A stretch of 64,000 nucleotides of DNA, taken from NCBI RefSeq assembly GCF_041860085.1, contig NZ_CP124747.1, positions 2,542,001-2,606,000 of the forward strand, in the 5' to 3' direction. Positions 43,724 to 53,517 of this stretch are shown in pieces. Each line of letters begins with the position of its first letter. Positions within the stretch are counted from its first letter, which is position 1. This DNA comes from Schlesneria sp. DSM 10557 (GTDB lineage Bacteria > Planctomycetota > Planctomycetia > Planctomycetales > Planctomycetaceae). The position numbers and the translations under genes were made by a program. The notes under the pieces were generated by a model. The model searched no databases and was not told where the DNA came from. It was given only the letters and a program-made list of their open reading frames with translations.

Positions 43724-46700
43724 ATGACGCGACCGGTGCAGCTTGCGAAACGTTTCCATCTCTTCGCATTTTTCTGCCTGCTCGTCATCAGCGCTCCATC
43801 GTGGGCAGAGAGTGACAAGCCCGCCGACGGCGTCGAATTCAACCGAGAGATACGGCCTCTTCTCTCTGACCGCTGCTTTGCCTGTCACGGCCCGGACGAG
43901 GCGAAACGCGCCGCAGACCTTCGTTTAGACGACCGAACCGCGGCGATCGCGAAACGGGATCACTCACCCGCCATCGTTCCCTTTCAGGCCCGCTTGAGTG
44001 AGTTGATCCGCCGAGTCGAGTCGAACGACGAATCGACAAGAATGCCACCCCCGTCCTTCGGCCCGAAACTCTCCCCTGACGAAGTGGCACTGCTGAAGCG
44101 ATGGATCGAAGAAGGAGCGGACTATCAACCGCACTGGTCGTTCGTCTTGCCCCGGCGTTCACTTCCCCGCAAGGATCTCCACTCCGAGAACGTGCGAAGT
44201 CCGATCGACGCGTTTGTTCAGGAAAAGCTCGATCGAGAAGGACTGAATCCCACCCCCGAAGCGGACCGAGCGACCCTGATTCGGCGACTCAGTTTCGATT
44301 TAGTCGGACTCCCCCCGACCCCCGGCGAAGTCGCCTCATTCCTGGCCGACTCCTCTCCCGATGCCTGCGAGAGACTGGTGGACCGCTTGCTGGCGTCCCC
44401 TCGCTACGGCGAACGGATGGCCACTAACTGGCTCGACGCTGCACGCTATGCCGACACCAATGGCTACCAGACGGACGGTCCGAGATTCATGTGGCGCTGG
44501 CGTGACTGGGTCATCAACGCCTTCAATCAAAACCTGCCGTTTGATCAGTTTACGCTCGATCAACTGGCTGGCGATCTGCTCGAAGCCCGAGTCTCGTCAA
44601 GCCCCCCACCCGAAGTCACAGCGAGCGTTAAAGCTGAAGACGACCTCGAGCGTCAGCCCTCTCTCATTGCAAATGACCGCCTGATCGCGACGGGGTTCAA
44701 TCGGAATCACCGTGGAAATGCCGAAGGGGGAATCATCCCGGAAGAGTTTCGGATCGAATACGTCGTCGACCGTGTCGAGACAACTTCGACAGTCTGGCTG
44801 GGACTGACAATCGGCTGCGCCCGCTGCCACGATCACAAATACGATCCGATCTCACAGCGTGAGTTCTATCAGCTCCTCGCGTATTTCAATCAGGTGCCGG
44901 AGCCCGGAAAATACATCCGCAACGGCAATTCCATGCCTTACCTCCCTGCCCCGACGGCTGACCAGCTACGTCATCTGGCACTGCTTGAGCAGGAACGGAC
45001 CGCAGCCGATGCCGCATGGCAGGCACTCGCGACGTCGGTACTTACCGGAATGCGGTCCATGGTGGACTCAATCCGGGGTGACTCCGTCCCGGTCGAATGG
45101 CCGTACACTCCAGGACTCGACTCTCACCTTTCCTTTGATGGCGGGACAGGAATCCAGGGAGCGGTCAACCAGGTCAGTTCACAGAGCCGTCTGGCGAGAG
45201 ACCTGCAGATCCCCCCGGCCGAACTCGATTCGCCGCAGGAACGGGTTGGACAGTGGCACGACGGCGAACCGACTTACGAATCGGGACCTCTGGGTCAGGC
45301 TGCGACCTTCGATGGATGCCGCTGGATCGACGCCGGGATCGCAGGGTATCTGGGCGAGGAAGAATCGTTTGTCATTTCCTGCTGGGTCAAGCCGCGAGCG
45401 GACCATGCCATGACAATTCTTGCCCGCATGGATCACGAGAACTCGTCACATGGCTATGAGCTGCGGCGCGAAGCGAATGGTCGGTTACAGGTCCTGCTGT
45501 CGGGTCGAATCCTCGATGACCTCATCCGCGTCGAAACCGAAGAGACGTTGCCCCAAGACGAATGGACCCACCTGCTGGTCACCTACGACGGATCCAGCGC
45601 GGCGCGCGGTGTGGCGGTTCGGATGAATGGCGAACCGGGACCATTGAAAGTCCTGGTCGATCTGCTGAGCAACCCCATTCGTGCCAAAGTTCCGCTGCGC
45701 GTGGGGGGCGGTGGGAGTGCGGCCTCCTTTGTCGGATCAATCGACGAACTGCGGTTCTATCGAGGCCGCATCACGTCGCAGGTTGCCCGATCTCTGGCTT
45801 CCGGCGAATCCATCTCTGCCATCGCCACGCGGACGCTGGAGACACTCGGTCCGAACGAACTGGAAAAATTGCGGGAATACTATCTGGCGAAATACGCTCC
45901 CGAAGTCCAACGACAAGCGCGCCAGCGTCTGCTCGACGCACGGACCCGATATGCCGAATTCCTGGCAACAGTCCCCACCACCATGGTGATGGAGGACGCC
46001 CCAAACCGCCGCGAGACTCGACTGCTGAAGCGAGGTGAATACGACAAGCCGGGTGAAGTTGTCGAATCAGCGCTCCCTGCCATCCTTTCGAACCTCACGG
46101 CACAGGACAGCAGCCCCGTCTCAACACCTCCCAATCGTCTTGACCTCGCCACCTGGCTGGTTTCACCAGAAAATCCGCTCACGGCACGCGTGACGGTGAA
46201 CCGCCTGTGGCAGTCTCTATTCGGCATCGGTCTGGTGAAAACATCGGAAGACTTCGGGATTCAGGGGGAAGCTCCCAGCCACCCTGAGTTACTCGACTGG
46301 TTGGCGATCGAGTTCTCGGGCCCCGTCGCCAGCGATGCGCGCAGCAGGTTCGCGGCGCGAAGTCCGGATGACGCCTCGTACCCTGGTTCGAAACATTCTC
46401 CATTGGCGTGGGACCTGAAGAAGTCCTTGCGAACGATCATTACTTCGACCACCTATCGGCAAGCTGCCACCGTGTCGCCGGATCTTTTGCAGCGAGATCC
46501 GGAAAATCGATTGCTGGCACGAGGCCCACGCGTGCGACTTCCGGCGGAGATGGTGCGCGACGCCGCGCTGTCCGCCAGTGGGCTGCTTGCCGAACGGCTG
46601 GGCGGTCCCAGTGTCAAACCCTATCAGCCAGCAGGTCTGTGGGAAGAACTGAGTGCGGAAGCGGTTCCGGGACCGTACTCGGTTTATGTTCAGGACCATG

Positions 46701-47170
46701 GTACGGATCTGTACCGCCGCAGCATCTACACCTATCGCAAGCGCACGGCGCCCCCTCCGGCAATGACCGTGTTTGACTCTTCGACACGCGAAGCCTGTCG
46801 TGTGAGCCTTCCCCGCACCAATACCCCCATTCAGGCACTCAACCTGATGAACGATGTCACTTATGTGGAAGCGGCACGCGTTCTCGCTGAACAGGCCATC
46901 GCCGGTGGAGGAACTTCCCCCCAATCCCGAATCGACTGGGCGTTTCGCCGGATCTTGTCCCGCTCTCCCGGCGACCGCGAGCTGAACATTCTGACCGAGG
47001 GATTCGAGCGGAGAAGAACGACCTTCGAAGCATTCCCGGAAGAGGTCGAGAAGCTCATTTCCCTCGGGGAGACTCCCCCACAGACCTCGATTCCGCCAGT
47101 GGAACTGGCTGCCTATACCGCAACGATCAGTGTCATTTTCAACCTGGACGAGTTCGTCGTAAAACCGTGA
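43724..47170 (+). CDS. PSCyt1/DUF1549/LamG/DUF1553 cytochrome protein
   Basis: 1148 residues from the ATG at 43724 (a TTG one codon earlier is in frame; GAAGGAA ribosome site). Signal peptide at 11-28 (FHLFAFFCLLVISAPSWA). PSCyt1 CFACH is at 51-55. DUF1549 follows with ERMATNWLDAARYADTNGYQ and CARCHDHKYD (second CxxCH). An inserted LamG/concanavalin-like domain (about residues 465-700, with FVISCWVKPRADHAMTILAR) may bind a glycan. The C-terminal DUF1553 has NRLWQSLFGIGLVKTSEDFG and RRSIYTYRKRTAPPPAM. Exported. A DUF1501 gene follows 36 bp downstream. The LamG insert separates it from the similar protein at 29383. Confidence 0.93.
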   Translation: MTRPVQLAKRFHLFAFFCLLVISAPSWAESDKPADGVEFNREIRPLLSDRCFACHGPDEAKRAADLRLDDRTAAIAKRDHSPAIVPFQARLSELIRRVESNDESTRMPPPSFGPKLSPDEVALLKRWIEEGADYQPHWSFVLPRRSLPRKDLHSENVRSPIDAFVQEKLDREGLNPTPEADRATLIRRLSFDLVGLPPTPGEVASFLADSSPDACERLVDRLLASPRYGERMATNWLDAARYADTNGYQTDGPRFMWRWRDWVINAFNQNLPFDQFTLDQLAGDLLEARVSSSPPPEVTASVKAEDDLERQPSLIANDRLIATGFNRNHRGNAEGGIIPEEFRIEYVVDRVETTSTVWLGLTIGCARCHDHKYDPISQREFYQLLAYFNQVPEPGKYIRNGNSMPYLPAPTADQLRHLALLEQERTAADAAWQALATSVLTGMRSMVDSIRGDSVPVEWPYTPGLDSHLSFDGGTGIQGAVNQVSSQSRLARDLQIPPAELDSPQERVGQWHDGEPTYESGPLGQAATFDGCRWIDAGIAGYLGEEESFVISCWVKPRADHAMTILARMDHENSSHGYELRREANGRLQVLLSGRILDDLIRVETEETLPQDEWTHLLVTYDGSSAARGVAVRMNGEPGPLKVLVDLLSNPIRAKVPLRVGGGGSAASFVGSIDELRFYRGRITSQVARSLASGESISAIATRTLETLGPNELEKLREYYLAKYAPEVQRQARQRLLDARTRYAEFLATVPTTMVMEDAPNRRETRLLKRGEYDKPGEVVESALPAILSNLTAQDSSPVSTPPNRLDLATWLVSPENPLTARVTVNRLWQSLFGIGLVKTSEDFGIQGEAPSHPELLDWLAIEFSGPVASDARSRFAARSPDDASYPGSKHSPLAWDLKKSLRTIITSTTYRQAATVSPDLLQRDPENRLLARGPRVRLPAEMVRDAALSASGLLAERLGGPSVKPYQPAGLWEELSAEAVPGPYSVYVQDHGTDLYRRSIYTYRKRTAPPPAMTVFDSSTREACRVSLPRTNTPIQALNLMNDVTYVEAARVLAEQAIAGGGTSPQSRIDWAFRRILSRSPGDRELNILTEGFERRRTTFEAFPEEVEKLISLGETPPQTSIPPVELAAYTATISVIFNLDEFVVKP

Positions 47171-47206
47171 TTTTCACGACGGGCAGGCGTTCCCGCGAGA
47201 TATGCG

Positions 47207-48703
47207 ATGTCCTACTCACCTGGCGGTTCCCCTTTGGCCCCTGATCATCCTTGTGCGGTCGGCGATTACCTGTCTCGACGGAGCTTGCTCACCGGAGTGG
47301 GGTCTTCGCTGGGACTCGCCGCACTCCGCTCCCTGTCGGCTGAGGACCATTCTGAGAAAACCGCAAGTGACCGTACGACCTCGGTACCTCATACCAAACG
47401 GCCACACGCGGTACCGCGTGCAAAGCGCGTCATCTTTCTGTTCCAGTCGGGTGGCCCGTCGCAACTCGAGTTGTTTGACCCGAAACCAGAACTGAAAGCC
47501 CGGCAAGGAGAGGATCTGCCCGAGTCCATCCGCAGAGGACAGCGTCTGACCAACATGACGGCGGGACAGAGCCGGTTTCCGGTCGTTCCTTCGAGATTTC
47601 AGTTCTCGCGGCACGGCGAGTCGGGGGCAACTCTCAGCGAACTAATGCCGCATCTGGGACGAGTGGCGGACGACATCTGTTTCATCAAGTCGATGTCGAC
47701 CGAAGCGATCAACCATGATCCGGCGGTCACGTTTCTGACGACCGGAGCCCAGCTTGCAGGACGCCCGAGCCTCGGGTCATGGCTGTCGTATGGCCTGGGT
47801 TCGGAAAACCAGGACCTGCCCGCGTTTGTGGTCATGCTGTCTCGCGGAACCGGCAGGCCCAATGACCAGCCACTCTATGATCGGTTGTGGGGTTCCGGCT
47901 TCCTCCCCTCACAACACCAGGGAGTCAAACTGCGAAGCGGGAACGAACCAGTCCTTTACCTCGCTAACCCTGCAGGAATTGATCCCCCAGTGCGGCGAGG
48001 AATGCTCGACGATCAGGCGGCCCTCAATCGAATCCAGCTGGATCGGCTGGGTGACCCCGAGATTGAAGCGAGAATTGCCCAATATGAGCTGGCGTTTCGC
48101 ATGCAGACATCGGTCCCCGATCTGGCGAATGTCTCGGACGAGTCCGATCATACCTTTGAGTTGTATGGACCGAATTCCCGCAAGCCGGGAACCTTCGCGG
48201 CAAACTGCCTGCTCGCGCGAAGGTTAGCGGAACGAGGGGTCCGATTCATCCAGTTGTTTCATATGGGCTGGGATCAGCACACTAACCTGCCCTCTCAGAT
48301 TCCCCAGCAGGCACACGATATCGATCAACCGTGTGCAGCCCTGATTCGCGATCTGAAACAGCGAGGATTACTCGACGACACGTTGATTGTCTGGAGCGGT
48401 GAATTCGGACGGACCGTTTACTGTCAGGGAAACCTGACCGCCGAAACTTATGGCCGCGACCACCACCCTCGTTGCTTCACCATGTGGATGGCAGGCGGAG
48501 GGGTGCGCGGCGGACTGACGTACGGCGAAACGGACGAATACAGCTACAACGTCACGAAAGACCCCGTCCACGTCCACGACCTGAACGCCACGATTCTCCA
48601 CTGCCTGGGCATCGACCATCATCAGTTGACGTTCAAATTCCAGGGTCGCCACTTCCGCCTGACGGACGTCCATGGAGAATTGATTCGGCCGGTGCTGGCC
48701 TGA
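47207..48703 (+). CDS. DUF1501 protein with Tat signal
   Basis: 498 residues from the ATG at 47207. Twin-arginine signal LSRRSLLTG then a hydrophobic stretch. DUF1501 signatures are VIFLFQSGGPSQLELFDPK, LSELMPHLGRVADDICFIKS, TLIVWSGEFGRTVYCQG and GRDHHPRCFTMWMAGGG, near the C-terminus NATILHCLGIDH. Related to the protein at 32859 and forming the second such pair in this window. Its partner is the upstream PSCyt1/LamG protein. Role outside the cytoplasm is likely, reaction unknown. Confidence 0.93.
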   Translation: MSYSPGGSPLAPDHPCAVGDYLSRRSLLTGVGSSLGLAALRSLSAEDHSEKTASDRTTSVPHTKRPHAVPRAKRVIFLFQSGGPSQLELFDPKPELKARQGEDLPESIRRGQRLTNMTAGQSRFPVVPSRFQFSRHGESGATLSELMPHLGRVADDICFIKSMSTEAINHDPAVTFLTTGAQLAGRPSLGSWLSYGLGSENQDLPAFVVMLSRGTGRPNDQPLYDRLWGSGFLPSQHQGVKLRSGNEPVLYLANPAGIDPPVRRGMLDDQAALNRIQLDRLGDPEIEARIAQYELAFRMQTSVPDLANVSDESDHTFELYGPNSRKPGTFAANCLLARRLAERGVRFIQLFHMGWDQHTNLPSQIPQQAHDIDQPCAALIRDLKQRGLLDDTLIVWSGEFGRTVYCQGNLTAETYGRDHHPRCFTMWMAGGGVRGGLTYGETDEYSYNVTKDPVHVHDLNATILHCLGIDHHQLTFKFQGRHFRLTDVHGELIRPVLA

Positions 48704-48890
48704 AGTTCGCGAGTCCATCCTCCGGATCGCCCCTCTTCACGCGGAAAAACAGTTCAGGTTGAAAACACCATCCACCCCAGTCGAAGGGGTCGTCGGAGAT
48801 CCGTCGCTCGCGGAGAGAACATTTGTTCACAATCGTTAGAACTGCTTCCTCCAGGTCCACATCGCCGCTGCCTTCTGGAAAATCCGTCAA
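48633..48890 (-). CDS. Possible small hypothetical gene antisense to the DUF1501 3' end
   Basis: 85 codons from the ATG at 48890. The segment NKCSLRERRISDDPFDWGGW and FQPELFFRVKRGDPEDGL looks protein-like rather than random, with sensible codon choice. The last 24 codons overlap the converging DUF1501 gene, so the natural end may be earlier or the gene may be a decayed remnant. No family recognised. Confidence 0.3.
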   Translation of the reverse strand: MTDFPEGSGDVDLEEAVLTIVNKCSLRERRISDDPFDWGGWCFQPELFFRVKRGDPEDGLANFRPAPAESILHGRPSGGSGDPGI

Positions 48891-49154
48891 AGTTGAAATC
48901 CGAACGGATGGGATTTCCGTTTCGACGTTCGGCTGAATTGTTGTGATCGGTTGGGTACTGTGGAAGAATTGGATACTGTATTAGAATTCCACTGTGTATT
49001 GCGAAATTGAATGATCTGCTTCGATGATGGGCAAACCTGCCTGGGCGAGCAGGCCGTTTCGAGGTTTGACCGCAATGTTCGCCCGGGGGTGTCAGTTCGC
49101 GTACCACAGTCCGTTTTTTCAAATTTTGTATTTCTACTTCGGGGAATAACGAGT
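48704..49154. other. Intergenic region (about 450 bp)
   Basis: Apart from the possible minus-strand gene at 48633-48890, it contains an AT-rich stretch (48930-49000, with TTGGATACTGTATTAG) that could be the promoter of the zinc-ribbon gene. Confidence 0.4.
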
Positions 49155-49586
49155 ATGCCCGCTTGGCCAGGCGGCCCATGTCCGCAATGTGGCGAAGATA
49201 TGCCACCGAATGTCATTCACTGTCGAACGTGTCGTCAGCTCCTCAATCTGGAACTGGAGAAAGAGAGCGTTGAGATTCCCACGTTCTTCCCACTTCAGGA
49301 GGTCGAAAGCGTGGTTGAGATCACCCCCGTCGGGCTGTTCATCGAGTGCACGAGTTGTCACCAGGAATTGAAGATCAATCGGAAGTACCTGGGACAACGA
49401 GTGCAATGCAAGTTCTGTTCGGCCGACTTTTCCCTGGATCCAGCCAGTAAGGCGGTGATCGAAGCCGATTCCTACGCACAGTGTCCCCACTGTCAGGAGT
49501 CGCTCCGCTTCGCTCATAAGTACGTCGGGTCCAAAGTCGCCTGCCGCTTCTGCCACGGTAAAGTTCATATCCTTGGTCCTGAATAG
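49155..49586 (+). CDS. Triple zinc-ribbon protein
   Basis: 143 residues from the ATG at 49155 (frame opens at 49011). Three repeated zinc-binding modules are visible as pairs of CxxC knuckles: CPQC with CRTC, CTSC with CKFC, and CPHC with CRFC. The second and third modules are clear duplicates, each with a (K/H)KY(L/V)G(Q/S)(R/K)V segment between the knuckles (INRKYLGQRVQCKFC and AHKYVGSKVACRFC). No catalytic domain; probably a small protein- or nucleic-acid-binding factor in the cytoplasm. Function not known. Confidence 0.8.
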   Translation: MPAWPGGPCPQCGEDMPPNVIHCRTCRQLLNLELEKESVEIPTFFPLQEVESVVEITPVGLFIECTSCHQELKINRKYLGQRVQCKFCSADFSLDPASKAVIEADSYAQCPHCQESLRFAHKYVGSKVACRFCHGKVHILGPE

Positions 49587-50176
49587 AACTTGAGGACGTG
49601 AACAAGCTTGAGTCTGACGACGGCCGCATCCACGTTCGCGGACGCGCCTCGTTCGCGCTGATGTAGCGGGCAGGCTCGCGAAAATCAGTTCACAGTTGCA
49701 ACGATCAAAAACACTCTCTTTCCCCGGCCGGGGACAAGATCGCGGGTCACTTTCGTCCGTAGATGATTCTCCGGTCGCAGCCCGAACTCCGCAATCATTC
49801 TCCCATCAGAGCCCACAAGGCCCGATCATCACCGGGCGTGTCTCCTACCCTCTGCTGCAGGCAAATCTGTGCAGAGGGTAACAATCGTCACCCTCTGGAC
49901 TGCACGATCGTGCAAGTTTCTTGCATTTGCTTTTTTAAAAAGCAATAATCATTCAGCATCTCTGCATCACATCCAATTTTCCGGCGACGAAGGTTCTCGA
50001 CTGATCAGTTCGAGAATCGCTCGTGAACAGACGCACTGGGACTTTTCAGACGTGGCGACATCTCGCCAATGCGTTTGCTCTTATTGACATTGCGTATCGT
50101 CTTAACCAAGTATTCCGACGTTCTACCCCCTTTATTGGTTTCGTCATCTTCTAACTTGTTTTAAGGAGTGCGTTCT
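49587..50176. other. Long leader region upstream of DUF1559 gene
   Basis: About 590 bp without a gene. It contains alternative hairpins and palindromes between 49847 and 49945, listed separately. Confidence 0.6.
49847..49945 (+). promoter_or_regulatory. Mutually exclusive hairpins and palindromes in DUF1559 leader
   Basis: ACCCTCTGC (49847-49855), GCAGAGGGT (49871-49879) and ACCCTCTG (49890-49897) can pair as 1:2 or 2:3 but not both. A perfect 14-bp palindrome TGCACGATCGTGCA (49901-49914) and a 9-bp inverted repeat TTGCTTTTT/AAAAAGCAA (49927-49945) follow. The arrangement resembles an attenuator or a set of protein sites. Function is inference. Confidence 0.5.
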
Positions 50177-51235
50177 ATGGTCATTCGACCCAAAGACCTG
50201 CGTAAACGTGGTTTTACGCTTATTGAATTGCTGGTGGTGATCGCCATCATCGCGGTGCTGATCGCCCTTTTACTCCCCGCCGTGCAGCAGGCACGTGAAG
50301 CAGCGCGCCGCACCCAGTGCAAGAACAATCTCAAACAGCTGGGTTTAGGTTTCCACAACTACGAAAGCACATATGGGACTTTCCCTTACGGCTATCGGTA
50401 CAACCTGGATGTCGCAACTATGCGCATCGGGTACTCTTCCTGTTTCGTCTCGTTATTGCCCTATATTGACCAAGCCCCTCTCTACAATTCGATGTTCCAG
50501 AACAGCCCAGGATTTAACGAGGCGAGCGGATCTCCGTACAACTATCCGGCCGCAGAAGTGACTGCAAATCTCAATGCAATTCGGACACCATTGCCCGCTA
50601 TGCTTTGTCCATCCAGTCCGGTGCAGAAAATTGATAACTACTCTCTGCCGGCTGGTGCGGCGGGCAATCCGACCGCTTTAAGCTTCACGGCCGCAAGAGG
50701 TGACTATTCAATTCCCACTGGCGTTCTTAGCGGACCATTTGCCAACATTGCGTATGCGGGCAATCCGGGAGGGAACCGTGAGGGTGCTCTTCCACCTGCC
50801 GGAGCGGTAGTGAACGGATCGGCCGTACTCCAATCAATTGGGAGTGGCGATGGCAAGATCCAAAACATCACCGATGGAACATCAAATACGTTTCTCTTGG
50901 TTGAACGCACGGGTGGAGCGACAGTTTACCGCAAGTATCAACCGCACCCCGATGACGTACCACTCGGTCCCTCCAACGGCGGCGCATGGGGCGACGCCTT
51001 GATCGGCGAACATTGGATCAACGGTGCGTTATTCGATGGAAATGCAACCTCCGGAGGACCATGCGCGATCAACTGCACAAACTCACGAGGCGGTGGTTTC
51101 CACTCCTACCATATCGGCGGAGTCCAAGGGCTGATGGCAGATGGATCAGTCAGGTTTGTGAATGAGAACATTGCCGCAAGTACACTAGCTGCCTTAATCA
51201 CTCGAAAGAAGGGTGAAATTGTTGGGGAATTCTAA
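50177..51235 (+). CDS. DUF1559 prepilin-like protein 1
   Basis: 352 residues from the ATG at 50177, which has GGAG at the right distance; a GTG at 50168 is in frame. A type IV prepilin/pseudopilin N-terminus is obvious: basic leader KDLRKRG, cleavage before [16 protein letters not shown], Glu at +5 of the mature protein, then [19 protein letters not shown]. The DUF1559 domain ends FHSYHIGGVQGLMADGSVRF and IVGEF. Planctomycetes encode dozens of these. They are processed by prepilin peptidase and probably sit at the cell surface; their job is unclear. A small lipoprotein gene follows. Confidence 0.95.
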   Translation: MVIRPKDLRKRGFTLIELLVVIAIIAVLIALLLPAVQQAREAARRTQCKNNLKQLGLGFHNYESTYGTFPYGYRYNLDVATMRIGYSSCFVSLLPYIDQAPLYNSMFQNSPGFNEASGSPYNYPAAEVTANLNAIRTPLPAMLCPSSPVQKIDNYSLPAGAAGNPTALSFTAARGDYSIPTGVLSGPFANIAYAGNPGGNREGALPPAGAVVNGSAVLQSIGSGDGKIQNITDGTSNTFLLVERTGGATVYRKYQPHPDDVPLGPSNGGAWGDALIGEHWINGALFDGNATSGGPCAINCTNSRGGGFHSYHIGGVQGLMADGSVRFVNENIAASTLAALITRKKGEIVGEF

Positions 51236-51395
51236 TTCCCATTGCATGCTCTCCGCAAACCGTATGTCAATCGTCCCTTGTGAAATCACTGATCGACCGG
51301 CAGGGTTTATTTTCGCATCTTTGCCGAACAGCCTGCGACGAGCGAGCCAATTGCCCTATCGGATCGATCATCTCTTATTCATCGTGGTACTGCTC

Positions 51396-51842
51396 ATGTC
51401 TGTGGTTTCTCGTCGCAATGTCATTTTCGCTTCGATTACGCTGCTTTTCGGATGCCGTGGCAATCGGGTTCCTTACAGAAAACCGACCTCTAAAGTCACT
51501 GGAAGGCTAGTCATCGACGGCGATGAACCTGGATCACAGGTAAAAATTGACTGTGTGCCGATTTCAGAAGTAGATACCGATCCCGCGCACTTTTCGGTGT
51601 CCTCCACCATGACCCAACCCGATGGCTCTTTCGAGATCTCCACCTACCAGTCGGGAGATGGAGTTCCTGATGGCGACTACGTACTCACCATCACGTGGGG
51701 AACATTAAACCTCATGTCTCGGAGTTACGGGGGTCCAGATAAGCTGAAAGGGCGGTACAGTGATCCGAAAAAATCCGAAATCAAGTTTACCGTTGAGGGA
51801 TCTCCGGTTGATTTGGGAGATATTGAATTGACCACAAAGTGA
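51396..51842 (+). CDS. Small lipoprotein with transthyretin-like domain, DUF1559 partner 1
   Basis: 148 residues from the ATG at 51396 (frame opens at 51213, overlapping the DUF1559 gene). Signal MSVVSRRNVIFASITLLFGC with a lipobox-like LLFGC. The mature part is a carboxypeptidase-regulatory/transthyretin-like beta sandwich: KVTGRLVIDG, QPDGSFEISTYQSGDGVPDG and DYVLTITW. DKLKGRYSDPKKSEI is shared with the second copy at 53518. Membrane-anchored outside the cytoplasm, and likely to work with the DUF1559 protein encoded just upstream. Confidence 0.85.
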   Translation: MSVVSRRNVIFASITLLFGCRGNRVPYRKPTSKVTGRLVIDGDEPGSQVKIDCVPISEVDTDPAHFSVSSTMTQPDGSFEISTYQSGDGVPDGDYVLTITWGTLNLMSRSYGGPDKLKGRYSDPKKSEIKFTVEGSPVDLGDIELTTK

Positions 51843-51898
51843 AGAACCCCTTCGGCTCCGTTTCCGGAGACCGAGCGTGTGAATTTGCAATCCCAGGT

Positions 51899-51932
51899 AA
51901 CAGCTTCAACTTCGCGTTGAAGCTGTTTTTTT
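51899..51932 (+). terminator. Intrinsic terminator after the first DUF1559-lipoprotein pair
   Basis: AACAGCTTCAAC (51899-51910) and GTTGAAGCTGTT (51916-51927) form a perfect 12-bp stem with a 5-base TTCGC loop, followed directly by a run of seven Ts. Confidence 0.92.
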
Positions 51933-52108
51933 CTACAACCCGATATCTTGGGGGTGGTCGAGGTTGTACAGGCTCTTTCACTCATCTACGATGCGACAAC
52001 ATCTTTCGCGCATTCTTTCAACTGTCATTCATCAAATCTTATTCTAGACCTGCTAGAACCATATTATTGCCGTTCTCTGGATTGCCATCTCTTTACTGAG
52101 GGATCTTG

Positions 52109-53167
52109 ATGTCTATACAGCCTCGACGTAAGCATCAGCGCGGATTTACTTTGATCGAATTGCTGGTTGTCATTGCCATCATTGCGGTCTTAATTGCCTT
52201 ACTTTTACCAGCCGTTCAACAGGCACGGGAGGCGGCTCGACGAACACAGTGCAAAAACAACCTCAAACAAATTGGCCTGGCCATGGCCAATTATGAGAGC
52301 ACTTACGGACGGTTTCCAATTCCTGTGTTTTTGTCCCTGATGAACTCAACGGGTTACAGTGGCGCTCTTAGCTCCACCGTCTGGTCATTGGCCGTGCTGC
52401 CTTACATGGATCATGCCGCGACCTTTAATCTCTACAACCAGAACTACAGTGCCTTTGATCCTGTCAATGTTACCGCCGGTCAGACGGTCATCACAGGATA
52501 CTTGTGCCCTTCCACACCTCGATCAAGCACCAAGATCTCTTATGAGAATCCCTACGTGGTCGGAACATTTTCAACCGCTCCGTGGAACCTCACGAGTGCC
52601 GGGGCGATTGACTACATCAGCACCATTCAGGTCCAGCGACAGTTCGTCGATATCGTCTACAACACGACAGGTTCGGTCACACTGGATGGCTGGGCCGTGG
52701 GCGGAAATGCGGTCGCGGGGAACGTCCTCAACATCCCCACCGGGGGCCGAATCTCTGACATCACGGATGGAACATCCAACACGATGATGGTCGGTGAACT
52801 TTGCGGACGGAACACTCTGTACCGAGGGGCCCGCCAGGTGGTTCCGACCTCAGATCCGGAATCGGGTTGGCAAGCTTCATTCGGCGCGGGGGCGTGGGTC
52901 GATCCGTTCAATGGACAGTGGAAGCTCTCGGGGCGGAATTATGATGGTTCCGGCGATCGGGGACTCTGTACGATCAATTGCTCGAATGCTCACTTTCGCA
53001 GTGGCAGCCCTACCGAATATTCCGCGGGACTTTACTCCTGGCACACGGGAGGAGCCCAGATCCTACTCTGCGATGGGTCAGTCCGTTTCCTGAGCCAGAA
53101 CATCAGCGGCATTACGATGGTCGGGCTGGTCTCCGCCCGAGGTGGCGAGATCATCGGCGAGTTCTAA
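52109..53167 (+). CDS. DUF1559 prepilin-like protein 2
   Basis: 352 residues from the ATG at 52109 with AGGG in front; a TTG codon before it is in frame. The prepilin N-terminus [20 protein letters not shown], and the following [20 protein letters not shown], are identical to the first copy. The middle diverges, and the C-terminus is [20 protein letters not shown] and IIGEF. Same size as copy 1. Preceded by the terminator of the first pair, so it has its own promoter in the 176 bp after it. A related lipoprotein gene lies downstream. Confidence 0.95.
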   Translation: MSIQPRRKHQRGFTLIELLVVIAIIAVLIALLLPAVQQAREAARRTQCKNNLKQIGLAMANYESTYGRFPIPVFLSLMNSTGYSGALSSTVWSLAVLPYMDHAATFNLYNQNYSAFDPVNVTAGQTVITGYLCPSTPRSSTKISYENPYVVGTFSTAPWNLTSAGAIDYISTIQVQRQFVDIVYNTTGSVTLDGWAVGGNAVAGNVLNIPTGGRISDITDGTSNTMMVGELCGRNTLYRGARQVVPTSDPESGWQASFGAGAWVDPFNGQWKLSGRNYDGSGDRGLCTINCSNAHFRSGSPTEYSAGLYSWHTGGAQILLCDGSVRFLSQNISGITMVGLVSARGGEIIGEF

Positions 53168-53517
53168 TTGTGGAACAGAAAATCTCCGCATGAGTGCAGG
53201 ACTGATTTGTTACACAGATTTGCAACGCGGCGCGTCAGGAGTCTCCCCACATTCAGTTCTTCAACCACGGTCCCCTGGCGTTCTTGAACGCGATGGAGTG
53301 CCCTCTCCAGGGCCATCATCAACTGGGATAGAACGTTTCAGAGACAACGCATGAGAAAGTGGAAACTCCCGGTGAGTTCACTGAGTACTCCCACACAGGC
53401 AGAGGCTCCCCACATGTAAGGTGTCGGGAGCCTCTGGAATTAACGGACTCGCTTTGTCAGCAGTCCGCCCTATGACGACTTGTCACTCTTTGAGTACGAT
53501 TTGCCTCGGAAACTGGA
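53168..53517. other. Intergenic region with a 10-bp stem-loop
   Basis: AGAGGCTCCC (53401-53410) and GGGAGCCTCT (53426-53435) form a perfect stem with a 15-base loop, but no T run follows. Otherwise no feature seen. Confidence 0.6.
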
